This document shows positions 46,498 to 54,223 of a DNA stretch of 64,000 nt, piece by piece; within the stretch, counting starts at the first letter, position 1, and every line of letters begins with the position of its first letter. Origin of the DNA: Alphaproteobacteria bacterium (GTDB lineage: Bacteria; Pseudomonadota; Alphaproteobacteria; Rhizobiales; Rhizobiaceae); contig JANSYK010000001.1 in assembly GCA_024742485.1 (NCBI GenBank), positions 930,001 to 994,000 of the forward strand, read 5' to 3'. The notes beneath the pieces were generated by a model, which was not told where the DNA came from, did not search any database, and saw nothing but the letters and a program-made list of their open reading frames with translations. The position numbers and the translations under genes are program-made.

Positions 46498-46949
46498 CAG
46501 GTCACCGCACAATCAGTCAAGGCCTGATTGTTCGAGCAACGCTTTGCACCCGCGACGATGCGAGCCACACACCAAGCCTATCAGATTGTTCCGGATCCGG
46601 TAGTCGCCGCAATACAGACCAGTTCAATCGACCGACCGGATCATGCGACAACCATGCAGGCAAATCACATGCGAAAACAAAGTGTGCCGATGGACAAGCG
46701 TTTGACAATATGACACCTCCGGCAACCGGCTCGATGTTGCTGGACAGCACCACATCCACCTGGATTGTCTCTTGGTCCATCCTTCGCCAAGCATGATGCA
46801 GGCGCGCGCGAAACCACCATCACTGCATAGTGCGCAATTTGTAATTACCGAGCGCACCAGCCTTGTGTGGAGATCAGGATATTGTCAGCGGCGGACTCAG
46901 TTAATCTCTGCAGTGTTCTGGCAAGAATAATCCGGCCGATTTCGCTATT
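46498..46949. other. 452-base gap without recognisable gene
   Basis: The region holds the atuA upstream palindrome and, beyond it, no feature I can support. Short - strand frames (87 and 77 codons) have no family resemblance and no Shine-Dalgarno. Base composition becomes more AT-rich towards the pseudogene. Confidence 0.4.
46509..46531. promoter_or_regulatory. Palindrome immediately upstream of atuA
   Basis: Perfect 8-bp arms ACAATCAG (46509-46516) and CTGATTGT (46524-46531) flank a 7-base spacer, ending 12 bases upstream of the atuA start. This size and symmetry suit a TetR-type operator such as AtuR uses, which would block transcription or initiation of the operon. No regulator gene is adjacent, so the binder is inferred. 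Confidence 0.45.
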
Positions 46950-48420
46950 ATGAGCCGGAAATCAAATCCTTGGGCGGTGCAATTACTCGAGCCCTGCTTG
47001 ATTGTCGCCGCCCTCCTCGCCGTCACCGCCCTCACCGTCAATGGTTTTGCACCAACAGGGGTCAATGCCGACCTTGCCATCAACTCGGTTATATCCTTGC
47101 AAAACATCACTCTGTTTTTACCAGGGACAAAACCGGCTGGCCAACGCATTGCCGCTGATGGCTGCTGCGATCAGAAATCCGGCGGCCAATTATTATGCAA
47201 CCCTTTTTATTTCAACGGCGGTGCATTTTGCACTGATATTCATCGCCGCGCATCTGTCAAACCGATTGGTCGCCGGCAGATCCAGAAGCCTAGCAACGGA
47301 CCTGTGTGTTTTCCCTGTGGTCTGCGCTGCGCAGTTTGTCGTGCAACGACATGAGGATTTCGTCTTCATTGCCGGCCACATTGAATACCCATTGTCCGCT
47401 GCGCTGCTGTTGCTGGCGTTTCTCCTGGCCATCTCCGATCGAGCGCCCTGGTGGGCATTTGCTCCGCTTTCGCTGTTTTGCATCGTTGTTGCGACTGGCG
47501 TGAATTTTTCGGTTGTCCTGGCAGCATTGGCGCTGACGATTGGTTACATGTTGGTCGAACGAAAATTCAACCAACGCATCCTGTTATTGATGGTTGTCTC
47601 CATCGTGTCGGCCATTGCCTGGTTCGCACTGTCTTTCAATATCGGCGGCTCATCATACACCGTTCTCAGGCTGTACAATATTCCGGTTGGTGTCTGGAAT
47701 GTGGTTGTCGATTTCCTCAAGTCATTCGACATGTGGCGATATCTTGCAATCTTGGCGGTTTTCGCCGTTGCGATAGTCTTGACAAATCAGATGGATCGTT
47801 CGCGTCAGGTGTCGAACAAAAGAAGATTGATATATGTCTTCATTTTGTCGCTCCTTTTTTCCATTTTTGTGGTTGCTCTTGTTCTCCGCAAACCGATGGG
47901 TTGAATACAACGCCTACAGCTACTGGTATTTTACCTACATCATCTACGTCATGTTTTTTAGGTGGCCTGCCTGGCCTCGATTGTGATTTACCAGTCCGGG
48001 AAATGGACCGGGATCAGTCGTGGAACCGGCGCGGCAATCGCATTGATCTCCTTTTTGTGGTCGCCCGTTGTTCCGCTGCGCGATTATCGATTGTTCCAGG
48101 AGGCTCGATCGCACAGTGAAGATCACTACGCACTGTACGCAGGCCAGTACTGGCAGGTCTGGCCTGCCGTATTGCGCAGCCTCATCGCCGGCCACCAAAG
48201 TTTCGGACTGGCCGGTCGCGGCGAAGCCAACAAGGCGAACGTACGGGCCTTTGTTGCGCAACAACTGGATGAAAAAGGCACCGTCCGAATGCTCTGCATT
48301 GAGGAATCCCCGGAACAATGTGCCCTCCAGGCCTTTGGTATCCTGGTCGGTGTGGCGTTCGGAGAGGTCCGCGAGATAAGCTCCTCATCTCACGAAATTG
48401 ACTTGAAAGCACCGCCGTAA
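46950..48420 (+). pseudogene. Frameshifted polytopic membrane protein of unknown family
   Basis: One long membrane protein can be read only by changing frame three times. The frame from ATG 46950 (MSRKSNPWAVQLLEPCL) runs to about 47115-47119, where a T5 run shifts it to YQGQNRLANALPLMAA. That frame goes on through seven or so hydrophobic helices to a stop at 47904. A T6 run near 47855-47860 permits a shift to one reading NRWVEYNAYSYWYFTYI. A third shift near 47959 joins LASIVIYQSGKW and the soluble tail ending DLKAPP. The total would be about 485 residues. The sequence is more AT-rich than its neighbours. No family was recognised; similarity to glycosyltransferase-like membrane proteins is possible. 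Sequencing errors in T-runs are an alternative for the first two shifts. Confidence 0.75.
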
Positions 48421-48440
48421 ATCCAGAGGATCCGTGCGGG

Positions 48441-49016
48441 TCAAGCGGCGCTGCTGCCCAACCGGGATATCTTTGCCACCCTGTTGGTCCAGGCCAGAAC
48501 CGACGGGCGGTCGGGCGGCAACAGCAAGGCACTGCCGGCTGTAAATGCTTTCCATGCCGGCTCATAGGCTTCTCTGACAGCCGTCAAAACCGGGATTCCC
48601 CGGTCGAAGGCCCGCTCAATGACGGCCCGGAACCCCTGCCCCTCGGATTCACCCTTGCCAAACCGATTGAGAACAAGAAACTCGGTCTCGGTCTCCAGCC
48701 GGCCCAGCAGCATGCCGGAAACATCCGCAAGTGCACCAGGGTCCAAACGACAACCCCTCGACCCCGAGCCCAATGCTTGCGAGATTCGATGCCACGTTCC
48801 ATCCGCCACATCTTCGAGGTGGGAAATATTGCAGCAGCTGTTCGGATCCACCGACTCGCGTTGCAGATAACCGGACACTTTCAAACCCTCCGCCTGAAGC
48901 TGCCGGGCCACGTGCTCGAGAAGCGTATCAATTCCGTCCTCGGGTTTGAATGCAATGGCCGCCAGTCGCGGACAGACTTCATCGACCATGATCGATATCC
49001 TTGTGTCAAAACTCAT
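48441..49016 (-). CDS. DUF2478 domain protein
   Basis: 191 residues. The N-terminal AAIAFKPEDGIDTLLEHVARQLQAEGLKVSGYLQR and central LDPGALADVSGMLLGRLETETEFLVLNRFGKGESEGQGF match the DUF2478 family, proteins often encoded near molybdenum or nitrate genes. The fold resembles nucleotide-binding NTPases but no P-loop is visible here. ATG 49016 has GAGG close by; ATG 48989 is an alternative. It lies 104 bases after the carbonic anhydrase on the same strand. A role in molybdenum supply to NarG is plausible but unproven. Confidence 0.78.
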   Translation of the reverse strand: MSFDTRISIMVDEVCPRLAAIAFKPEDGIDTLLEHVARQLQAEGLKVSGYLQRESVDPNSCCNISHLEDVADGTWHRISQALGSGSRGCRLDPGALADVSGMLLGRLETETEFLVLNRFGKGESEGQGFRAVIERAFDRGIPVLTAVREAYEPAWKAFTAGSALLLPPDRPSVLAWTNRVAKISRLGSSAA

Positions 49017-49120
49017 GAACCTCGCCCATCCTGCACAGCCTCATTTGTCATGCAAGCCAGAGGACGGGCACCGATTGCCCTTTGGTTTTCAAGCTTGTCT
49101 GAACACAAACGCATCAACTA

Positions 49121-49738
49121 TCATTTCTGTTCATGATCGGCGCCCGGCGCAGCGAGGCCACAGTCAAGATCACGCAACAAGCCATCATTGAGGCCATAAA
49201 TCCAGCCATGGATCGACAGCGTCTTGCCCCGCTTCCAGGCCGACTGGATGATCGGTGTGCGGGCCAATCCCTCGACCTGCGCGCGGATGGACAATTCACA
49301 AAGCTGATTGAGTCTTGTTTCCGGATCAATGATTTTGGCCAAGCCATCCTCGTGTTCATCCGCTGTGTCCCGGATCGGCTGCAGCCAATGGTCGATAATC
49401 CCATGCCGGTGGCCGTCCATTGCCGCGCGAACACCACCGCAGCCGTAATGACCGCAGACGATAATATGTTTGATTTCAAGGCTTTCGACGGCGAACTCAA
49501 GAACCGACAGAAGGTTCATGTCTGCGCGATGCACCAGGTTGGCGACATTGCGGTGGACGAAAACCTCGCCCGGTTCGAGACCGGTGATGACATTGGCCGG
49601 GACCCGGCTGTCCGAACAACCGATCCACAGATAGTCCGGGCGCTGCAAATTGGACAATCTTCTGAAATACCCCGGATCTTCGCGCTGGCGAGCCGTTGCC
49701 CATTTGAAGTTATGATCAAGAAGATCAGACAGCATCAT
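49121..49738 (-). CDS. Beta-class carbonic anhydrase
   Basis: 205 residues from ATG 49738, with CCGGAGAACA directly upstream; the frame is open to 49786 but that part overlaps the hemerythrin gene. Zinc-site motifs are IGCSDSRVPA (Cys41, Asp43, Arg45) and VCGHYGCGGV (His97, Cys100), all intact. It interconverts CO2 and bicarbonate in the cytosol. It overlaps the hemerythrin gene by 14 bases, so the two are translated together at the end of the nar operon. Confidence 0.92.
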   Translation of the reverse strand: MMLSDLLDHNFKWATARQREDPGYFRRLSNLQRPDYLWIGCSDSRVPANVITGLEPGEVFVHRNVANLVHRADMNLLSVLEFAVESLEIKHIIVCGHYGCGGVRAAMDGHRHGIIDHWLQPIRDTADEHEDGLAKIIDPETRLNQLCELSIRAQVEGLARTPIIQSAWKRGKTLSIHGWIYGLNDGLLRDLDCGLAAPGADHEQK

Positions 49739-50306
49739 TGTTCTCCGGAAAATCGAGGCCGCGCCGGGCGGCCATGCGCCGGCCAAGACTGCGCAGGTCG
49801 CCTTTGGTCAGTCGGGCTCTCGCAAGCGGCATGACAATCGCGTTTTCGACGATCAGATGCCGCCTTTCGTTGGCGGCAAATCGGTGAAGCAGAGCGCGAA
49901 ATTCATCATTCATTCCGCTGTCTCCGGCCGCCTGATGAGCCTGTTCAAGCCCGACCATGATCCTGTCAGCATCCAGTTTGTCGGCCGCATGTTCCTGGCT
50001 GAGATCACCGAGCACCTCTTCAATCCGGTCATCGGGTTCTGCCCGGCGGCGCAGCAGCGGAAACAAATCTTCTTCTTCGTCGATGACATGGGGTGCGAAC
50101 TCCGATCTCAGGAACTGCAAAGCGGCCAGCACGAGCGGCTTGTCACCGGCCTGGTCATCGGCGATATCGTCGAGCACCCGACACAGGACACGCTGCCGGA
50201 AATGGTCGGCGAAAATATAGTCCAGCGGCGACAACAGTTGAGAGACCGGCGGCATCGTCTCCAACGTGTCGATGGCCATTGCTCTGGCTTCCTGCCGCTT
50301 GTTCAT
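49725..50306 (-). CDS. Hemerythrin-domain protein
   Basis: 193 residues, mostly helical, with His and Glu at hemerythrin positions: YIFADHFRQRVLCRVLDDI near 28-46, EFAPHVIDEEEDLFPLLRRR near 71-90, and ERRHLIVENAIVMPLARARL near 153-172. Such di-iron proteins bind O2 or NO or protect iron centres; here the nar context suggests NO or redox handling. GAGAGGAGCT gives a strong Shine-Dalgarno. It lies 23 bases after the PPIase gene. Confidence 0.88.
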   Translation of the reverse strand: MNKRQEARAMAIDTLETMPPVSQLLSPLDYIFADHFRQRVLCRVLDDIADDQAGDKPLVLAALQFLRSEFAPHVIDEEEDLFPLLRRRAEPDDRIEEVLGDLSQEHAADKLDADRIMVGLEQAHQAAGDSGMNDEFRALLHRFAANERRHLIVENAIVMPLARARLTKGDLRSLGRRMAARRGLDFPENNDAV

Positions 50307-50329
50307 AGCTCCTCTCCACTGTTGGTGAT

Positions 50330-51238
50330 CTATTGAACCAGTGGGCTGTCCACCGAATTCAGATCAATGCCCGCAATTTGCGCACGGCCGGCCAGCACCG
50401 AAACATATTGAGAAACGGCTTTCGACCAGGCGGAGGCATCGAGCCATGCCGCAATGCGATCCTGCACCAGCTCAAACGGCAGCGCTTCGCCGGGCATGCG
50501 CCTGTCAAGCTGAATGACATGAAAACCAAACCGACTCTCGATCGGATTGGGGCATAGTGCGCCTTCCTCCATCCGCTGCAGTGCTTTCTCGAATTCGGGA
50601 ACAGTGCTGCCGTGGGTCAGTTGCCCCAGGTGGCCATCCTGTTCACGCGACGGACAATCGGAATGTTGCTGCGCCAGAGCTCCGAATTGCTCCGGCTGCT
50701 CGTTCAATTGCGCAATCAGCGCCTCCGCACATGCGCGCACACGCGCTCTGAGTGCCTTGTCATCGGATGCCACGCCCAGAAGGATGTGCCGCGCCTCGTA
50801 TATGGGTTCCGACTGGAACCGATCGGTATTTCGATCGAAATACCGGCGGCATTCCTCGCTCGTCGCAGTCGGAACCACCACTTCCTGCTCGATCAGTGCA
50901 TGGATGGCCGCATCCTCCCGTGTTTGCGACACATCTCCTGCATCATTCTGCGGGGCTTGGCCTATGCCAAGCCGCCCGGCCTCCTGTAGCAGGAGCGCGC
51001 GCACGACCAATGCGCGCGCTGCCTCCATGATGGCGTTTCCGGGGTTATCCGCTGGATGGTTCTGTACTTCCGCGAGGATATCGGCTTCGGCAATGGCAAC
51101 GCCATTGACCGAAATACTGTCCAGTATTGGTCGGGCCCGCGGTGGGATCCTTGTGTCCAGTTCCTGAAAGGTCAGGCTGCCACCTTCTGCAGCCGGTTCT
51201 GAGCCCGCAAGCGTAGGGTTTTCGTAAATCGTCGCCAT
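50330..51238 (-). CDS. Parvulin-type peptidyl-prolyl isomerase of the nar operon
   Basis: 302 residues. A NifM/SurA-like helical N-terminal part precedes the parvulin domain: PIYEARHILLGVASDDKALR, FGALAQQHSDCPSREQDGHLGQL, VPEFEKALQRMEEG and RFGFHVIQLDRRM. No signal peptide is visible, so it is probably cytosolic. A PPIase after narI is a recurring arrangement and probably assists folding of the Nar complex. Start preceded by GGGAG; four bases separate it from narI. Confidence 0.9.
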   Translation of the reverse strand: MATIYENPTLAGSEPAAEGGSLTFQELDTRIPPRARPILDSISVNGVAIAEADILAEVQNHPADNPGNAIMEAARALVVRALLLQEAGRLGIGQAPQNDAGDVSQTREDAAIHALIEQEVVVPTATSEECRRYFDRNTDRFQSEPIYEARHILLGVASDDKALRARVRACAEALIAQLNEQPEQFGALAQQHSDCPSREQDGHLGQLTHGSTVPEFEKALQRMEEGALCPNPIESRFGFHVIQLDRRMPGEALPFELVQDRIAAWLDASAWSKAVSQYVSVLAGRAQIAGIDLNSVDSPLVQ

Positions 51239-51242
51239 CGAC

Positions 51243-51959
51243 CTACTCCCCTGCCAACGGTGCCTGCGCCCGGCGGTTTCTTTCCCGCACGACCTGGTAG
51301 CCCGGCCGCCAGAGATACTGCAGAGGCGCGCTAAGCATGTGGACCAGTCGCGTGAAGGGAAAGAGCAGCAGGATCGTCAGTCCCAGCAGCAGGTGTGCCT
51401 TGAAGATAAGAGAGGCATCGGCAACATAGGACGAGGCGGCAAAGTTGAACGTGAAGATGCCCTGCGCCCAGCTCATGAATTTCACCATCTCGTGCCCATC
51501 AAGATGCTGCAGCGATATCGGAATGGTGGCGAGCCCCAGCAACAATTGCAGCCAAAGCAAAATGATGATGAGCGTATCCGATGAACTCGATGCTGCACGA
51601 ACGCGGGCATCGAAAAGCCGCCGGTGCACCAACAGTGTCGCGCCGACGATCGCCATCACACCTGCTACACCGCCAAGGACAATGGCCAAAACCTGCTTGG
51701 CCGTGTGGCTGATACCGAGCACGTCGAATATCTGGATGGGCGTCAGCAATCCGATCAGATGTCCGAAGAAGATCACAAGGACCCCGACATGGAACAGGAT
51801 CGAACCCCAGTACAATTGCTTGCGGCGAAGCAACTGGCTCGATCCGGAGCGCCAAGTATAAGGTTCCCGCTCATAGCGCAAAATCGTACCCAATATGAGA
51901 ACCACCAGCGCAATATAGGGGTAAATCCCAAATAAGAGTGTGTTGAGATATCCGGACAT
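51243..51959 (-). CDS. narI: Respiratory nitrate reductase gamma subunit (cytochrome b)
   Basis: 238 residues with five membrane segments. Heme ligand His residues are at 57 and 67 (LFHVGVLVIFFGHLIG) and at 189 and 207 (FKAHLLLG, RLVHMLS), matching the four ligands of NarI. It takes electrons from quinol and passes them to NarH. AGGAG lies nine bases before the ATG. Twelve bases after narJ. Confidence 0.96.
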   Translation of the reverse strand: MSGYLNTLLFGIYPYIALVVLILGTILRYEREPYTWRSGSSQLLRRKQLYWGSILFHVGVLVIFFGHLIGLLTPIQIFDVLGISHTAKQVLAIVLGGVAGVMAIVGATLLVHRRLFDARVRAASSSSDTLIIILLWLQLLLGLATIPISLQHLDGHEMVKFMSWAQGIFTFNFAASSYVADASLIFKAHLLLGLTILLLFPFTRLVHMLSAPLQYLWRPGYQVVRERNRRAQAPLAGE

Positions 51960-51971
51960 GGTCCTGTTCTC

Positions 51972-52685
51972 CTAGGCGGTTGAGATGGGTGATGAATCGG
52001 ATGGTTTGCGCGCGGCGGCGCGCATCTGTGTGCGCAGCCGGTCGGGTCCACAGGCTTCCTCCCCGGCATTGCCGCCGAACATGACCACCTCATCCTCCCA
52101 GACACGGTCCAGCGCCTCGAGATCCGAGGGGTCGTCTTCCGGCATGCCGAGAAGTTCGCGGACGCGCTCCTCATCCGGCTTTCCCCGCGCCAGTGTCTCC
52201 AACACGCCGAAAGCATGCACATAGACGGATTTCCGTTTCTTCAACCGCTGTTTCAATGTCGTCAGAATGTGCAGCGTCTGGCCCAGCAGTTCAGCCGAAT
52301 CCGGCGCCGATTTGACCGACAGGTATTCCAGAAAGAGAGGCAGATAGTCCGGCAGTTCCTTCGCATCGATCGCAAACCCGTCATCTGCATAGTTTGATGC
52401 AAGATCCACCATGGCCTGACCGCGATCGCGGCTTTCCCCGTGGACATGCTCAAACAAATGCAGGGACAGGGACCGCGTGCGATCGAACAGCAGAACATAG
52501 CGTTCCTGAACATCATAGAGATCGCCGGAAGCGATATCGTCGGCAAGACGGCCAAGCGATACCCGCTCATGCTCACCAAGCGCGCCGTCTTTCGCAAGAG
52601 CCGCCTTCAGCGCCGGAGCCTCTTTCTGCAACTCTGCTGTCGGATAGGACAACAGCAGCGATATGACTTTCAGTGTCGTGTTCAT
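51972..52685 (-). CDS. narJ: Nitrate reductase molybdenum-cofactor assembly chaperone
   Basis: 237 residues from ATG 52685, which overlaps the narH stop (ATGA) and has AAGGAGA upstream; the longer open frame lies inside narH. All-helical TorD/NarJ fold with LFEHVHGESRDRGQAMVDLASNYADDGF, the family signature, and LPDYLPLFLEYLS. NarJ binds apo-NarG and aids cofactor insertion before membrane attachment. Confidence 0.95.
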   Translation of the reverse strand: MNTTLKVISLLLSYPTAELQKEAPALKAALAKDGALGEHERVSLGRLADDIASGDLYDVQERYVLLFDRTRSLSLHLFEHVHGESRDRGQAMVDLASNYADDGFAIDAKELPDYLPLFLEYLSVKSAPDSAELLGQTLHILTTLKQRLKKRKSVYVHAFGVLETLARGKPDEERVRELLGMPEDDPSDLEALDRVWEDEVVMFGGNAGEEACGPDRLRTQMRAAARKPSDSSPISTA

Positions 52686-54223
52686 CAGACCTTCTCCTTG
52701 AAGAGATCGGTGGGCGTTTGCACCGTCCGCGTTCGTTTTGCGCCAAACAGGTCGGTATCCGACGTGCCGCCCGAACAGCCATTGCCAAAGGAGAATCCAC
52801 AAGACCCGCGCACGTCGTAGGCGTCCTCGCTGATTTCCCGGTGCGATGTCGGTATGACGAAGCGATCTTCGTAATTGGCGATCGCCATGACATGGTACAT
52901 GTCTTCGATCATCTGTCCTGACATGCCCACTTTTTCGGCAACGGCCTCGTCAATCACGCCGTCGATGGTCTTGGCGCGCATATAGGCGCGCATGGCAAGC
53001 ATCCGCTCCAGTGCCGCCACCACCGGCTCTTCCTTGCCGGCCGTCAGGAGGTTCGCCAGATATTTGACCGGGATACGAAGCGAGCGCACATCCGGCATGG
53101 CGCCGTCCATTCCGATCTTGCCGGATTCGGCAGCCGACTGGAGGGGTGAGAGCGGCGGAATATACCAGACCATGGGCAGTGTGCGGTATTCGGGGTGCAA
53201 CGGAAAGGCGACCTTCCAGTCCATGGCCATTTTGTAGACCGGCGAATCCTTCGCCGCCTCGAGCCAGGCCTCAGGAACGCCATCCTTGCGTGCCTGCGCA
53301 ATCACCGCGGGATCATGCGGATCCAGGAAAACATCGAGCTGCTCCTGATAAAGGTCCTTTTCATCGGCCGTCGACGCAGCATCCGAAATGCGGTCCGCAT
53401 CATAAAGAACAACGCCGAGGTAACGGATGCGCCCCACACAGGTTTCCGAACAGACGGTGGGCTCGCCGGCTTCGATGCGGGGATAGCAGAAAATGCACTT
53501 TTCCGATTTGCCGGAGGACCAGTTGTAATAGATCTTCTTGTAGGGACATCCGGAAACGCACATGCGCCAGCCCCGGCATTTTTCCTGATCGATCAAGACG
53601 ATCCCGTCGTCTTCGCGCTTGTAGATGGCCGCTGACGGACAGGCCGCAACACAGGTCGGATTGAGGCAATGCTCGCAAAGGCGCGGCAGATACATCATGA
53701 ATGTGTTTTCGTATTCGCCGTATATTTCCTTTTCCACACCCTCGAAATTCGTGTCGGCAGATCGTCTCGAGAACTCACCGCCGAGAATTTCTTCCCAGTT
53801 CGGTCCCCACTCGATCTTCTGCATCCGCTCGCCGCTGATCACCGAGCGGGGCCGTGCCGTTGGCGTTGCCTGGCTCTCGCCGGCGGTTTGCAGATGCCCG
53901 TAATCGAAGTCGAATGGTTCGTAGTAATCGTCGATTTCCGGCAGGTCCGGATTGGCGAAGATCTTGGCAAGGATGCGCCATTTGGCGCCCATTTTCGGCT
54001 CGATCCGGCCATTGGCCTTGCGAACCCAGCCGCCATTCCACTTTTTCTGGTTTTCCCATTCCTTCGGATACCCAATGCCGGGTTTTGTCTCGACGTTGTT
54101 GAACCAGGCGTATTCGACACCTTCGCGATTGGTCCAGACATTCTTGCAGGTGACTGAACAGGTGTGGCACCCGATGCATTTGTCGAGATTGAGCACCTTG
54201 CCGATTTGCGCACGAATTTTCAT
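52685..54223 (-). CDS. narH: Respiratory nitrate reductase beta subunit (Fe-S)
   Basis: 512 residues. The N-terminal CIGCHTCSVTCKNVW (Cys16, 19, 22, 26) and central CEHCLNPTCVAACP, CRGWRMCVSGCP and CIFCYPRIEAG...CSETC groups provide ligands for three [4Fe-4S] and one [3Fe-4S] cluster. The Trp in CRGWRMC replaces a Cys, as usual for the [3Fe-4S] site. Electrons pass from NarI to NarG. The start overlaps the narG stop by four bases. Confidence 0.97.
   Translation of the reverse strand: MKIRAQIGKVLNLDKCIGCHTCSVTCKNVWTNREGVEYAWFNNVETKPGIGYPKEWENQKKWNGGWVRKANGRIEPKMGAKWRILAKIFANPDLPEIDDYYEPFDFDYGHLQTAGESQATPTARPRSVISGERMQKIEWGPNWEEILGGEFSRRSADTNFEGVEKEIYGEYENTFMMYLPRLCEHCLNPTCVAACPSAAIYKREDDGIVLIDQEKCRGWRMCVSGCPYKKIYYNWSSGKSEKCIFCYPRIEAGEPTVCSETCVGRIRYLGVVLYDADRISDAASTADEKDLYQEQLDVFLDPHDPAVIAQARKDGVPEAWLEAAKDSPVYKMAMDWKVAFPLHPEYRTLPMVWYIPPLSPLQSAAESGKIGMDGAMPDVRSLRIPVKYLANLLTAGKEEPVVAALERMLAMRAYMRAKTIDGVIDEAVAEKVGMSGQMIEDMYHVMAIANYEDRFVIPTSHREISEDAYDVRGSCGFSFGNGCSGGTSDTDLFGAKRTRTVQTPTDLFKEKV

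Noticed and set aside
46517-46780. 87-codon - strand frame upstream of atuA
   Set aside because: Begins without a ribosome site, has no recognisable domain, and overlaps the palindrome at the operon start.
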